Positions 6,735 to 15,147 of a stretch of 30,476 nucleotides of DNA are shown one piece after another. Positions within the stretch are counted from its first letter, which is position 1. Each line of letters opens with the position of its first letter. The position numbers and the translations under genes were made by a program. Location of the stretch: the IMG/VR virus record IMGVR_UViG_3300046804_004895, positions 1 to 30,476 of that record. One strand, written 5' to 3'. The stretch comes from a virus. The notes under the pieces were generated by a model that saw only the letters and a list, made by a program, of their open reading frames with translations, had not been told where the DNA came from and searched no databases.

Positions 6735-9700
6735 ATGGCTGTGACTCGTATAAACAACAATCAGATTTCAGACGCAAGTGCAGGAAATATCTACGTAGGT
6801 ATTAATGCTGCGGTAAAATTACAAAATTACAGTGTCACGGCGACCAAAATTGCCAACAACTTGACCTATGGATCAGATCTTACAGTTACCGGTAACCTGA
6901 TTGTTCAGGGCAATACCACAACAATTGATACCACTTACACCACAATTGAAGACCCAGTTATATTATTGGCGTCTAATCAAACAGGTTCTCCATCGGTGGA
7001 CATTGGTTTTATTGGACAGCGTGGCAACAACATCGCATTTGTCTGGGACGAAAGCGCCAAAGAATTTGTAACAGTTTACACAGCCACTGGAGAAACCAAC
7101 ACCACAATCAACATTGCCAGCTATGCTGATCTGCACATGGGCAATGCCAACATTGGTGGAAACACAGTAATCAACGGAACAACCAGTTTGGTTGGTAATT
7201 TGATTGGTGCTGTTAATGTAACCGGCAACATCACAACTGGCAATCTACTGACTCCGGGGCAGGTCAGTGCAACTGGTAACATCACTTCTACTGCAAACGT
7301 TGCTGGTGGTAACATCAACACTGGAGGACAAGTAAGCGCAACAGCCAACATCACTGGTGGTAATTTGATTACCAGCGGATTGATCACTGCAACTGGCAAC
7401 ATTACATCTACAGCCAATGTCACTGGCGGTAACTTACTGACCAGTGGATTGATCAGTGCAACAGGCAACATAAGCTCTGCAGGAAACATCACTGCAAGTT
7501 ACTACTTTGGTAATGGTAGTCAGTTAACTGGTGTCTCTGCCAATACATCTGGATTCCCAGTTAGTGCTGGAACATCTAATATCAATGCTGTCAGTGGCGG
7601 CAACATTTTTGTATCAATTGGCGGAACACCAAACGTTGTTGTTTGGGCCACCACGGGTGAATATGTAAATGGGTTAGTTTCTGTAACTGGCAACGTAAGA
7701 GCGGGTAACGTTGTTGTTCCAGGCGGCAACGTAGATGTGATTAATTTTATCAATGCTGGAGCAGTTATTACCACTGGTCTAATACAAGCCGGCACAACCA
7801 TGTCAGCGGCTGGTAACATAACTGGCGCAAACATCAACACGGGCGGATTGGTTACTGCCACAGGCAACATCACTTCCACTGCCAATGTTGCTGGCGGCAA
7901 TATAATTGCTACAACCACAGTGTCTGCTGCCAGTGTATTGGGATCCGTTGTATCTGCATTAGGTAATGTAACTGGTGGTAATTTGATAACCAGTGGATTG
8001 GTTACTGCCACAGGCAACATTACCAGCTCTGCTAATGTAGCAGGTGGCAACTTGGTGGCAACCACAGCAGTTGTGACTCCAACAGTGACTGGAACAACAG
8101 TAACCATTAGTTCAACTGGTGGTTTAATTACACTTGCTCCGAGCAGTAACGTCAGCGTTAGCAGTAAAAACATCAATAACTTGGCTCAACCAGTTCAAGA
8201 TCAAGATGCTGCAACAAAACTCTATGTTGACAACATGGTATCAACACAGTTGGCATATCACCAAGGTGTTTTTGCAGCCACAACAGGCACGCTGGAAACA
8301 GCCACAGGCGGCACAATTACCTATGCTCAACCCAACGGTGCTGGCAACGGTGTGGGCGCTACACTCACAGTAGCAGGCGGAACATTCAATTTAATTGATA
8401 CTGCAAATATTCAAACAGCCAACACTCGTGTGTTGGTCAAGAACCAGGCCAATGCAGCTCTAAACGGCGTTTACATTTGGTCAAACGCTACAATACTAAC
8501 ACGTTCCACTGACACTGACGAATATGGTGCAAACAGTTCAGAACAGTTGAGTGTCAATGATTATTTCTTTGTATCCAGTGGCAACGTCAACGCTGGTAGT
8601 GCATGGATTGTTGACTCTCCATCAGGCACAATTACATTTGGTACTAGCAACATTTCGTTTGCTCAGTTTAGTTCAAGCCAAACATACACTGCTAACACAC
8701 AGGCTGGTATACTTTTTACCGGCACTGTTATTAGTGCCAAAGTTGACAACAACACCACTGCGTTTGACGGCGGCGGTAATATCATTGTCAAAGCTGGTGC
8801 AAACTTAACTACACCTAACATTGGTGCCGCCACAGGCACAAGCCTCAGTGTTACTGGAAACTTAACCGGCGCTGGTGCAAACATCAGCGGAAATGTCACC
8901 GGTGGCAACTTGATAACCAGCGGATTAGTCACAGCCTCAGGCAACATTACAGGTGGTAACATTACCACAGCTGGATTGGTTACTGCCACAGGCAACATTA
9001 CTAGTTCTGCCAACGTCACTGGTGGTAACATTACCACAGCTGGTTTGGTTACTGCCACTGGCAACATCACCAGCTCTGCTAATGTAGCAGGTGGTAATGT
9101 AATTGCTACTACTACTGTTAGTGCAGCCAGCGTTTTAGGATCTGTTGTATCTGCATCAGGTAATGTAACTGGCGGTAATTTGATAACCAGTGGACTGGTA
9201 ACAGCAACTGGTAACATTACCTCCACAGCCAATGTTGCTGGCGGCAATGTAATTGCAACCACCGCAATATCTGCACCAACTATCACTGGAACTACTGTAT
9301 CTGCAAGTGGCAACGTTACCGGTGGCAATTTAATTACCGGTGGATTGATCACAGCAACTGGCAACATTACATCTACTGCCAATGTCACTGGTGGAAATAT
9401 TACCACGGCCGGGTTGATTACAGCAACTGGTAACATTACGTCTACTGCTAACGTCATTGGTGGAAATGTAATAACCAGTGGTATAGTAAGTGCCACAGGA
9501 AACATCAATGGAGGTAATGTTAACACCACATCTGTGATTGGCACCACAGTATCCATGAGTGGTAACATCACCGGTGCTAATTTGAACACAGGTGGAGCCA
9601 ACGGTCTAACACTAAATGCCAGCACTATCAATTCCAATGCTGGTAGAATTACCATTAACTCAAATGGCAGTGACGTAGACTTTGCTGTTGATAGCGATGC

Positions 9701-11555
9701 CACAGCCAACGTATTCTATGTAGATGCAGGCACTGGCACAGTAAGCATTGGTAGCTCAACACAAACAACCAATGCTGCACTGGCAATAAATACCACAAAC
9801 TCGTTCTTGATGCCTGTGGGTAATACTGCACAGCGTCCTGCAGTTGGTGTAACAGGTATGTTACGCTTTAACTCTACATTGGATGCAGTTGAAGTATACG
9901 ATACAGATAGTTGGAGCACAGTTGGAACACCAAGTTTTACTGTCGTAACAGATGATCAGTTCACAGGCAACGGAGTGCAAACCATCTACACGTTGGCCAA
10001 TGCTTACACCACAAACTCTGTGATTGTCAGCATCAACGGTGTAGTGCAGATTCCTACCACATCATATTCTGTGTCAGGAAATTCTCTAACATTCACTGAA
10101 GCACCTCAACAAGGTGACTTCATTGATGTTCGTGGATTGACCACAACCACGCAAGTTACTTCTATCAGCAACAGTCCAGGCAACGCTGTCGTTAGTGTTG
10201 ACCCAATGCTAAACGAAGTTGATATCACTGGCAATTTACTGCCTGTTGCCAACAATGTTCAGAGTTTGGGATCTCAAACACTGCGTTGGAAAGATCTATA
10301 TGTTGCTGGCAACAGTATCTACATTGGCAACATTGTGATGAAGAACACCAGTGGAAACACTGTGGCGTTCTACGGTCCAGATGGAACTACTCCTGCTACA
10401 CTGGATTCAACCAACGTTGATACCACAACAATTGCTAACGGAACATCCAATGTTACTGTGGCAAGTTCAGGCGGTAACGTAAGAGTCAATGTCGGTGGAA
10501 CCAGCAACGTAATGGTTGTAAACTCAACCGGTGTAGAAATTACTGGAAACCTAAGTGTTACTGGAAATGCCACACTAAGCGGTAACATTTTGGGCGACAG
10601 AGTACAGAATGGTACAACCAGCTTTGATATTCAAACACAAAACGGTAATGCCAACGTTTCAGTCAGCGGAACCAGCAACGTGGCAGTGTTTGCATCAACA
10701 GGATTGTATGTAACTGGTGTCACCAGCGCCACTGGCAATATTACTAGTGCAGGAAATATATCAGGCGCATTCTTGTTGGGTAATGCTAGTTTTGTCACTG
10801 GATTAAGTGCAAGTAAGATTTTCAACGGAACTACAGAAGCCAATATTGGCACATCTAGTGGTAATGCTAACATTTCAGTAGGCGGAACCAGCAACGTGGC
10901 AGTGTTTGCAAGCACTGGATTGTTTGTAACTGGTGTTGTTTCGGCAACAGGTAATATCACTTCAACAGCCAACGTAACTGGCGGAAATATCACCACTGCT
11001 GGATTGATTACAGCAACAGGTGCTATTACTGGTGCTGCACTTACTGGAACTAGTTTAACAGTATCTACTGGTAACGTAACACTAGGCAATATAGTAAACG
11101 CCGGGGCCAACGGTGTTGGCAACATTGGTAGCGCAACTACCTATTTCAACACTGTATTTGCCAAAGCAACATCAGCTCAATATGCTGACTTGGCAGAAAA
11201 CTACACAGCTGATGCACACTACGAACCAGGAACTGTGCTTAGTTTTGGAGGCACCGCCGAAGTAACAATATCTATAGTTTCAGGAGATTCTAGAATCGCT
11301 GGTGTGGTATCTACTAACCCAAGTTATATCATGAACTCAACACTAGAAAGCGAGAATGTAGTTACTATTGCTCTAACTGGTAGAGTTCCTACTAAAGTTA
11401 CAGGAGCTGTGCGAAAAGGAGACATGATGGTCAGTGATGGCACTGGACGAGCAATGGCATGTGCAACGCCTGCAATGGGAACTGTAATTGGTAAAGCCCT
11501 CGAGAATAACGAAGGCGGAAACGCAGTTATTGAAGTGGTTGTGGGAAGACTATAA
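6735..11555 (+). CDS. Giant repeat-rich tail fibre (1606 aa)
   Basis: Order of parts: an N-terminal attachment-like region (1-130); repeat shaft built on 'TATGNITSTANVTGGN'-type units (about 150-450); 'QDQDAATKLYVD' near 485-496; a fibre domain with 'NTRVLVKNQANAALNGVYIW' (about 560-580); a second long repeat shaft (about 710-950); the 'MPVGNTAQRP ... LTFTEAPQQGD' module (about 1023-1134); a 'GTSNVMVVNSTGVEITGN ... SGNILGDRVQNGTTSFD' region shared with the gene at 13161 (about 1254-1430); and a C-terminal domain 'YADLAENYTADAHYEPGTVL ... GRVPTKV ... VIEVVVGRL' typical of T4-like marine phage fibres. The periodic Gly-Asn-Ile/Val pattern suggests a fibrous beta-structured trimer. No S74 intramolecular chaperone motif is seen. 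Probably the main long fibre for receptor contact. Confidence 0.9.
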   Translation: MAVTRINNNQISDASAGNIYVGINAAVKLQNYSVTATKIANNLTYGSDLTVTGNLIVQGNTTTIDTTYTTIEDPVILLASNQTGSPSVDIGFIGQRGNNIAFVWDESAKEFVTVYTATGETNTTINIASYADLHMGNANIGGNTVINGTTSLVGNLIGAVNVTGNITTGNLLTPGQVSATGNITSTANVAGGNINTGGQVSATANITGGNLITSGLITATGNITSTANVTGGNLLTSGLISATGNISSAGNITASYYFGNGSQLTGVSANTSGFPVSAGTSNINAVSGGNIFVSIGGTPNVVVWATTGEYVNGLVSVTGNVRAGNVVVPGGNVDVINFINAGAVITTGLIQAGTTMSAAGNITGANINTGGLVTATGNITSTANVAGGNIIATTTVSAASVLGSVVSALGNVTGGNLITSGLVTATGNITSSANVAGGNLVATTAVVTPTVTGTTVTISSTGGLITLAPSSNVSVSSKNINNLAQPVQDQDAATKLYVDNMVSTQLAYHQGVFAATTGTLETATGGTITYAQPNGAGNGVGATLTVAGGTFNLIDTANIQTANTRVLVKNQANAALNGVYIWSNATILTRSTDTDEYGANSSEQLSVNDYFFVSSGNVNAGSAWIVDSPSGTITFGTSNISFAQFSSSQTYTANTQAGILFTGTVISAKVDNNTTAFDGGGNIIVKAGANLTTPNIGAATGTSLSVTGNLTGAGANISGNVTGGNLITSGLVTASGNITGGNITTAGLVTATGNITSSANVTGGNITTAGLVTATGNITSSANVAGGNVIATTTVSAASVLGSVVSASGNVTGGNLITSGLVTATGNITSTANVAGGNVIATTAISAPTITGTTVSASGNVTGGNLITGGLITATGNITSTANVTGGNITTAGLITATGNITSTANVIGGNVITSGIVSATGNINGGNVNTTSVIGTTVSMSGNITGANLNTGGANGLTLNASTINSNAGRITINSNGSDVDFAVDSDATANVFYVDAGTGTVSIGSSTQTTNAALAINTTNSFLMPVGNTAQRPAVGVTGMLRFNSTLDAVEVYDTDSWSTVGTPSFTVVTDDQFTGNGVQTIYTLANAYTTNSVIVSINGVVQIPTTSYSVSGNSLTFTEAPQQGDFIDVRGLTTTTQVTSISNSPGNAVVSVDPMLNEVDITGNLLPVANNVQSLGSQTLRWKDLYVAGNSIYIGNIVMKNTSGNTVAFYGPDGTTPATLDSTNVDTTTIANGTSNVTVASSGGNVRVNVGGTSNVMVVNSTGVEITGNLSVTGNATLSGNILGDRVQNGTTSFDIQTQNGNANVSVSGTSNVAVFASTGLYVTGVTSATGNITSAGNISGAFLLGNASFVTGLSASKIFNGTTEANIGTSSGNANISVGGTSNVAVFASTGLFVTGVVSATGNITSTANVTGGNITTAGLITATGAITGAALTGTSLTVSTGNVTLGNIVNAGANGVGNIGSATTYFNTVFAKATSAQYADLAENYTADAHYEPGTVLSFGGTAEVTISIVSGDSRIAGVVSTNPSYIMNSTLESENVVTIALTGRVPTKVTGAVRKGDMMVSDGTGRAMACATPAMGTVIGKALENNEGGNAVIEVVVGRL
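7200..8065 (+). repeat. Coding repeats, first shaft of the 1606-aa fibre
   Basis: Degenerate in-frame units of about 20-23 codons with the core 'ATGNITSTANV(T/A)GGN(I/L)', clearest at 7260-7500 and 7850-8060. They are diverged at the DNA level, so they are older than the 69-bp array at 12370. Confidence 0.8.
8890..9560 (+). repeat. Coding repeats, second shaft of the 1606-aa fibre
   Basis: About ten in-frame units of the same type ('GLVTATGNITSSANV(T/A)GGN'). Some blocks repeat longer stretches, e.g. the 'IATTTVSAASVLGSVVSA' block here (near 9106-9160) also occurs in the first shaft (near 7909-7960), indicating duplication of multi-repeat segments. Confidence 0.8.
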
Positions 11556-11569
11556 AAATCTATAGCCCC

Positions 11570-11604
11570 AAAAAATAGAGCTCCAAGTGGGCTCTATTTT
11601 TTTT
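11570..11604 (+). terminator. Intrinsic terminator after the giant fibre gene
   Basis: 12-bp stem (11570-11581 with 11591-11602), 9-nt loop, T run to 11604. It lies 15 nt after the stop codon and directly abuts the next late promoter (11605). Confidence 0.9.
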
Positions 11605-11612
11605 GCTAAATA
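11605..11612 (+). promoter_or_regulatory. Late-promoter-like octamer GCTAAATA
   Basis: CTAAATA-type variant immediately after a terminator. Predicted start near 11618 and leader about 14 nt before ATG 11632. Confidence 0.65.
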
Positions 11613-11631
11613 TTGTGTATTAGAGTAAAAC

Positions 11632-13140
11632 ATGGCGCTAACCAGACCACGGGCATATCAGATCTACGACATTGATTACAAGCAAGCAACGCGAGTAATC
11701 ACGCTGACCAATATAGTATTGACCGCAGGAGCCCCAAATTCAGTTGATGGTGTAAATCTAAGTCTCAATGATAGAATTTTGGTAGCAGGCCAAAGCAACG
11801 CTGTTCAGAATGGAATCTACTACGTTACTACTCTTGGATCAGGCGCCAACGGGACTTGGTCAAGATCAATAGACACAGATACCACCGGAGAGCTCCTAGC
11901 TGGAACCATTGTAATGGTCACAGAAGGCCTGATATATGCCGACACTCAATGGAAACTCACAACCAATGACCCTATTGTAATTGGCACAACGGCTTTAACT
12001 TTTGAACAAAATTCTGCTTTTGCGTTTGGAAATGTTTATGCCAACGGCACCGCTGTATTGGCCACAAGTGTTGGAGATGTTGTAACATTCAGTGCCGGCA
12101 ATAATATTTCTATTACAGGTAATAACTCTAGCAAAACTGTAACCATTGGTGTAACTGGAATCAGTCTAAACTCAATTTCAAATGGAACATCCAATGTCAA
12201 TGTTGTAAGCTCGGGCGGTAATGTCACAGTAGGGGTTGGTGGAACTAGCAACGTGGCTGTCTTTGCGACCAGTGGTGTTTTTGTTACCGGGGTTGTTAGT
12301 GCAACCGGTAATATCACTGGTGCTAACTTAAACACATCTGGACTTGTGAGTGCAACCGGTAATCTAGTAGGTGGAAATATTACCACAGCTGGATTGATTA
12401 CGGCCACTGGGAACATTACTTCAACAGCTAATGTCACAGGTGGAAATATTACCACAGCTGGATTAATTACGGCCACTGGGAACATTACTTCAACAGCCAA
12501 CGTAACTGGCGGAAATATTACCACAGCTGGATTGATTACAGCTACAGGCAATATCACTTCAACAGCCAACGTAACTGGCGGAAATATTACCACAGCTGGA
12601 TTGATTACCGCTACTGGAAATATTACCTCCTCTGCTAACATTAGTGGTGGAAACATTTTAGGAAACGGTCGTAATCTAACTGGAATTAATACATTCTCAA
12701 CTATTTCAGTCAGCGGCCAGTCAGATGTAGTAGCAGACGCTATCAATGATACGTTAACATTGGCAGCGGGCACGGGCATCGCACTTACTACCAGCGATAC
12801 CACCGACACCATAACAATTTCTCAGGTTTCAACTACTAGTATCTTTGCCACCGGCGGAGATATGGGAACAATAACAGAAGCAGTCACTGTTTCGGAAGAT
12901 TTGGGAAATGTAACCACATCAGCAACAGTTTCTTATGATCTAGGAACAGAAACAACTTCAGGTATTTTGACGCCTAGCTACTTGCTGTTACCCAGCAAAA
13001 CCGTGACCCAACTGGCAAGTCTGACTGCTAGCCCAGCAGGTCAATTTGTTTATTGCAGCGATGAATCTGGTGGTGCAGTGCCTGCATTCAGTGATGGAAC
13101 CAATTGGCGCCGGGTCACAGACCGAGCAATTGTAAGCTAA
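11632..13140 (+). CDS. Tail fibre protein with near-identical tandem shaft repeats (502 aa)
   Basis: Residues about 1-130 form a widespread phage fibre domain ('DGVNLSLNDRILVAGQSNAV', 'NGIYYVTTLGSG', 'WSRSIDTD'); a relative lies in the middle of the 1606-aa fibre. Then comes a 'GTSNVNVVSSGGNVTVGVGG' block (about 185-204), four almost identical 23-residue shaft repeats (about 247-338), and a C-terminal segment 'PAGQFVYCSDESGGAVPAFS ... DGTNWRRVTDRAIVS' that I recognise as a recurring C-terminus of T4-like marine phage structural proteins. Before it, residues ~407-440 show a triplicated pattern (GTITEAVTVSEDLG, GNVTTSATVSYDLG, GTETTSG). It has its own terminator-delimited late promoter. Probably an additional or alternative fibre. 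Confidence 0.85.
   Translation: MALTRPRAYQIYDIDYKQATRVITLTNIVLTAGAPNSVDGVNLSLNDRILVAGQSNAVQNGIYYVTTLGSGANGTWSRSIDTDTTGELLAGTIVMVTEGLIYADTQWKLTTNDPIVIGTTALTFEQNSAFAFGNVYANGTAVLATSVGDVVTFSAGNNISITGNNSSKTVTIGVTGISLNSISNGTSNVNVVSSGGNVTVGVGGTSNVAVFATSGVFVTGVVSATGNITGANLNTSGLVSATGNLVGGNITTAGLITATGNITSTANVTGGNITTAGLITATGNITSTANVTGGNITTAGLITATGNITSTANVTGGNITTAGLITATGNITSSANISGGNILGNGRNLTGINTFSTISVSGQSDVVADAINDTLTLAAGTGIALTTSDTTDTITISQVSTTSIFATGGDMGTITEAVTVSEDLGNVTTSATVSYDLGTETTSGILTPSYLLLPSKTVTQLASLTASPAGQFVYCSDESGGAVPAFSDGTNWRRVTDRAIVS
12370..12645 (+). repeat. Four tandem 69-bp coding repeats
   Basis: Units begin at 12370, 12439, 12508 and 12577. Each encodes 23 residues (GGNITTAGLITATGN followed by ITSTANVT or a close variant). 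The copies differ at only a few, mostly silent positions; the last diverges at its end (ITSSANIS). The length is a multiple of three, so copy number can change without a frameshift. Confidence 0.9.
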
Positions 13141-13143
13141 ATA
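13136..13143 (+). promoter_or_regulatory. Late-promoter-like octamer GCTAAATA
   Basis: It overlaps the stop codon of the 502-aa fibre gene (13138-13140). Predicted start near 13149, followed at once by AGGA (13150-13153) and ATG 13161, so the leader is just long enough to hold a Shine-Dalgarno. Confidence 0.65.
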
Positions 13144-13160
13144 GGATATAGGATTTAACA

Positions 13161-14483
13161 ATGAGCACACAAGTTCAATATAGACGTGGAACAGCAACAG
13201 AAAACAACGCATTTACTGGTGCCTTGGCCGAAATTACTGTTGATACATCTAACTGGACCTTGCGTGTTCACGACGGTGTAACTGCTGGAGGCGGCGGGAA
13301 TCTTGCCACAGTTTCCTACGTCACAGCGCAACTTGCAGCTCTTAGTGCAAACGCCATTACTTTTGGAACATCTAATGTTCAAATTCCTACATCAAACGGT
13401 AACATAAGATTTAACGTAGCAGGAACCAGTAACGTAATGGTTGTAAACTCAACTGGAGTTGACATTACTGGAAATCTTACAGTCACCGGTAATGCTACAC
13501 TTACAGGTAATATTCTCGGAGATCGAGTACAAAACGGCACAACCAGCTTTGACATTCAAACACAGAATGGCAACGCAAATATTTCTGTTAACGGAACAAG
13601 CAACATTGCAGTGTTTGCCAGCACTGGATTGTTTGTAACTGGCGTTACCAGTGCAACAGGTAACGTCACCTCAACAGCCAACGTAACTGGTGGAAATATT
13701 ACCACAGCTGGATTAATCACAGCTACAGGTAATATTACCTCAACAGGCAACATCACTGGTGCTTTCTTGTTGGGTAATGCTAGTTTTGTAACTGGGCTAA
13801 GTGCAAGTAAGATCTTTAATGGAACTACAGAAGCCAATATTGGAACGTCAAGTGGTAATGCTAATATTTCAGTAGGTGGAACCAGCAACGTGGCGGTGTT
13901 TGCATCAACGGGGTTGTATGTAACTGGACTGATTACAGCCACAGGCAACATTACCTCAACAGCCAATGTCACTGGTGGTAATTTGATATCTACTGGAACA
14001 ATTACTACAGCAGGCAACATTGTATCCAGTGCTGCAAACGCTACTGCTAATATTGGTAGCGCCACAACATATTTCAACACAGTGCATGCCAAAGCGACAT
14101 CAGCTCAATATGCTGACGTTGCAGAATATTACGCCAGTGATGCCAACTATGAGCCTGGCACTGTTGTTATTTTTGGGGGCGGTGCTGAAATTACTATATC
14201 AACAGACAATGCCGACAACAGAGTCGCTGGAGTGGTGTCAACCAATCCTGCCTATATAATGAATGCTGGTCTAGCTTGCGAATACGCTGTTCCTGTTGCC
14301 CTGGCAGGAAGAGTACCTACGCGAGTTATTGGGCCTGTAAAAAAAGGAAACATGATGATCAGTGCAGGCAATGGTTATGCACAGGCCTGCGCAACTCCTG
14401 CAGTAGGAACCGTTATAGGTAAATCACTAGAGAATTTTTCTGGTGCAACAGGTGTTATCGAAGTGGTTGTCGGAAGAATCTAA
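13161..14483 (+). CDS. Tail fibre with Mtd-like N-terminal domain (440 aa)
   Basis: Residues 1-45 ('QYRRGTATENNAFTGALAEI ... VHDGVTAGGGG') match the N-terminal intertwined domain of the Bordetella phage major tropism determinant (Mtd_N), an attachment domain used by many fibres. Residues about 86-275 are nearly the same as a segment of the 1606-aa fibre ('GNILGDRVQNGTTSFDIQTQ', 'GAFLLGNASFVTGLSASKIF', 'NGTTEANIGTSSGNANISVG'). The C-terminal ~145 residues ('YADVAEYYASDANYEPGTVV ... GRVPTRV ... VIEVVVGRI') are a second copy of that fibre's C-terminal domain. Thus the two proteins share their distal half but have different N-terminal attachment domains. No C-type lectin fold or diversity-generating variable repeat is seen despite the Mtd-like start. 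Confidence 0.88.
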   Translation: MSTQVQYRRGTATENNAFTGALAEITVDTSNWTLRVHDGVTAGGGGNLATVSYVTAQLAALSANAITFGTSNVQIPTSNGNIRFNVAGTSNVMVVNSTGVDITGNLTVTGNATLTGNILGDRVQNGTTSFDIQTQNGNANISVNGTSNIAVFASTGLFVTGVTSATGNVTSTANVTGGNITTAGLITATGNITSTGNITGAFLLGNASFVTGLSASKIFNGTTEANIGTSSGNANISVGGTSNVAVFASTGLYVTGLITATGNITSTANVTGGNLISTGTITTAGNIVSSAANATANIGSATTYFNTVHAKATSAQYADVAEYYASDANYEPGTVVIFGGGAEITISTDNADNRVAGVVSTNPAYIMNAGLACEYAVPVALAGRVPTRVIGPVKKGNMMISAGNGYAQACATPAVGTVIGKSLENFSGATGVIEVVVGRI

Positions 14484-14484
14484 T

Positions 14485-15147
14485 ATGATTACTCAAAAAT
14501 TTAGAAAAGACTATACTGGAGAGTTTGTAATAACTGGAACAGCTTGGGCAGGCGGCAAAAAAAGAACTCAGCGCGAATGGATTGCTAATCCCATTGAAAA
14601 CCATCATATCTCTGGTAGAGCTGCTTGTATCGGTTCCCCACACATTGACAATTTTGATTTTAGGATTATATCCAAGCACAAAGGCGGCCTACTAGGAACT
14701 AAAAAACTTCAGACTTATGGCACAGGTGAAATTGCCAAACATATACGACTTGATTTTGTTGTAGAAAAAGACGACAGCACTCTACAAGAACTCATCGATC
14801 GTGATTACTATAAAAACAACATCATTTATACTACTCCTAGAAATTGCATAAAATATCCTGGAGTCTTTTATACTATACCTTATAACCCGCCAGTGATCAA
14901 ACAAGTCGCAGCAGCATACATTGCTGCATTTGACGGACACAAAGAAATATTTTTACTTGGATACCACAATGATGCCGAATTAGGGCATGTTAATTGGGAA
15001 CTTCAATTGGAAAAAGTCATAGCAGAATATCCAATGGCACAATTTTTTCATGTTGGCTATGCACCACAGACCCCCAGCGGCTGGAAAAATTACAGCAATC
15101 TAACTCAAATGACCTATAGAGATTTTATTCATTACGCAGACATATAA
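14485..15147 (+). CDS. Second Rossmann-like, sialyltransferase/DUF115-type putative enzyme
   Basis: 220 aa. The in-frame GGAAG about 10 nt upstream and the position 1 nt after the previous stop favour ATG 14485 over a longer frame that would overlap the fibre gene. 'IKQVAAAYIAAFDGHKEIFL' then 'LGYHNDAELGHVNW' (about 139-172) parallels the 'GPVAVALAALEQHKKIYMLG'/'FDMG' region of the protein at 4045, and both then have a 'xxFxxVxG' strand. The N-terminal half is divergent and lacks the clear GNG-S loop of the other protein ('EFVITGTAWAGGKKRTQREW' instead), so activity is uncertain. It follows the last fibre gene, as its relative precedes the first one. A role in sugar modification linked to fibres is inferred. 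Its 3' end overlaps the convergent Nudix gene by 16 bp. Confidence 0.78.
   Translation: MITQKFRKDYTGEFVITGTAWAGGKKRTQREWIANPIENHHISGRAACIGSPHIDNFDFRIISKHKGGLLGTKKLQTYGTGEIAKHIRLDFVVEKDDSTLQELIDRDYYKNNIIYTTPRNCIKYPGVFYTIPYNPPVIKQVAAAYIAAFDGHKEIFLLGYHNDAELGHVNWELQLEKVIAEYPMAQFFHVGYAPQTPSGWKNYSNLTQMTYRDFIHYADI

Noticed and set aside
8663-9709. Long minus-strand open frame (348 codons) and similar ones at 7520-8176, 10631-11125, 12036-12812 and 13556-14092
   Set aside because: They are antisense shadows of the fibre repeats: the low-complexity products ('MLPVAVTNP' type) mirror the repeats, with no promoter or RBS, and all lie wholly inside strongly supported fibre genes.
6735-11555. S74 peptidase/chaperone C-terminus expected for a giant fibre
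   Set aside because: The C-terminus is instead the 'AENY-D-YEPG ... VIEVVVGR' domain; the S74 catalytic Ser-Lys motif region was not seen.
12370-12645. Tandem repeats considered as a CRISPR array
   Set aside because: Units are contiguous 69-bp in-frame coding repeats without unique spacers, inside a fibre gene.
13161-14483. Diversity-generating retroelement suggested by the Mtd-like N-terminus
   Set aside because: No reverse transcriptase, no template/variable repeat pair and no C-type lectin C-terminus in the window; Mtd_N-type domains are widely used as fibre attachment domains.
14443-14484. Longer start for the enzyme gene at 14485
   Set aside because: It would read 14 codons of the preceding fibre gene in another frame; a Shine-Dalgarno-like GGAAG precedes ATG 14485.
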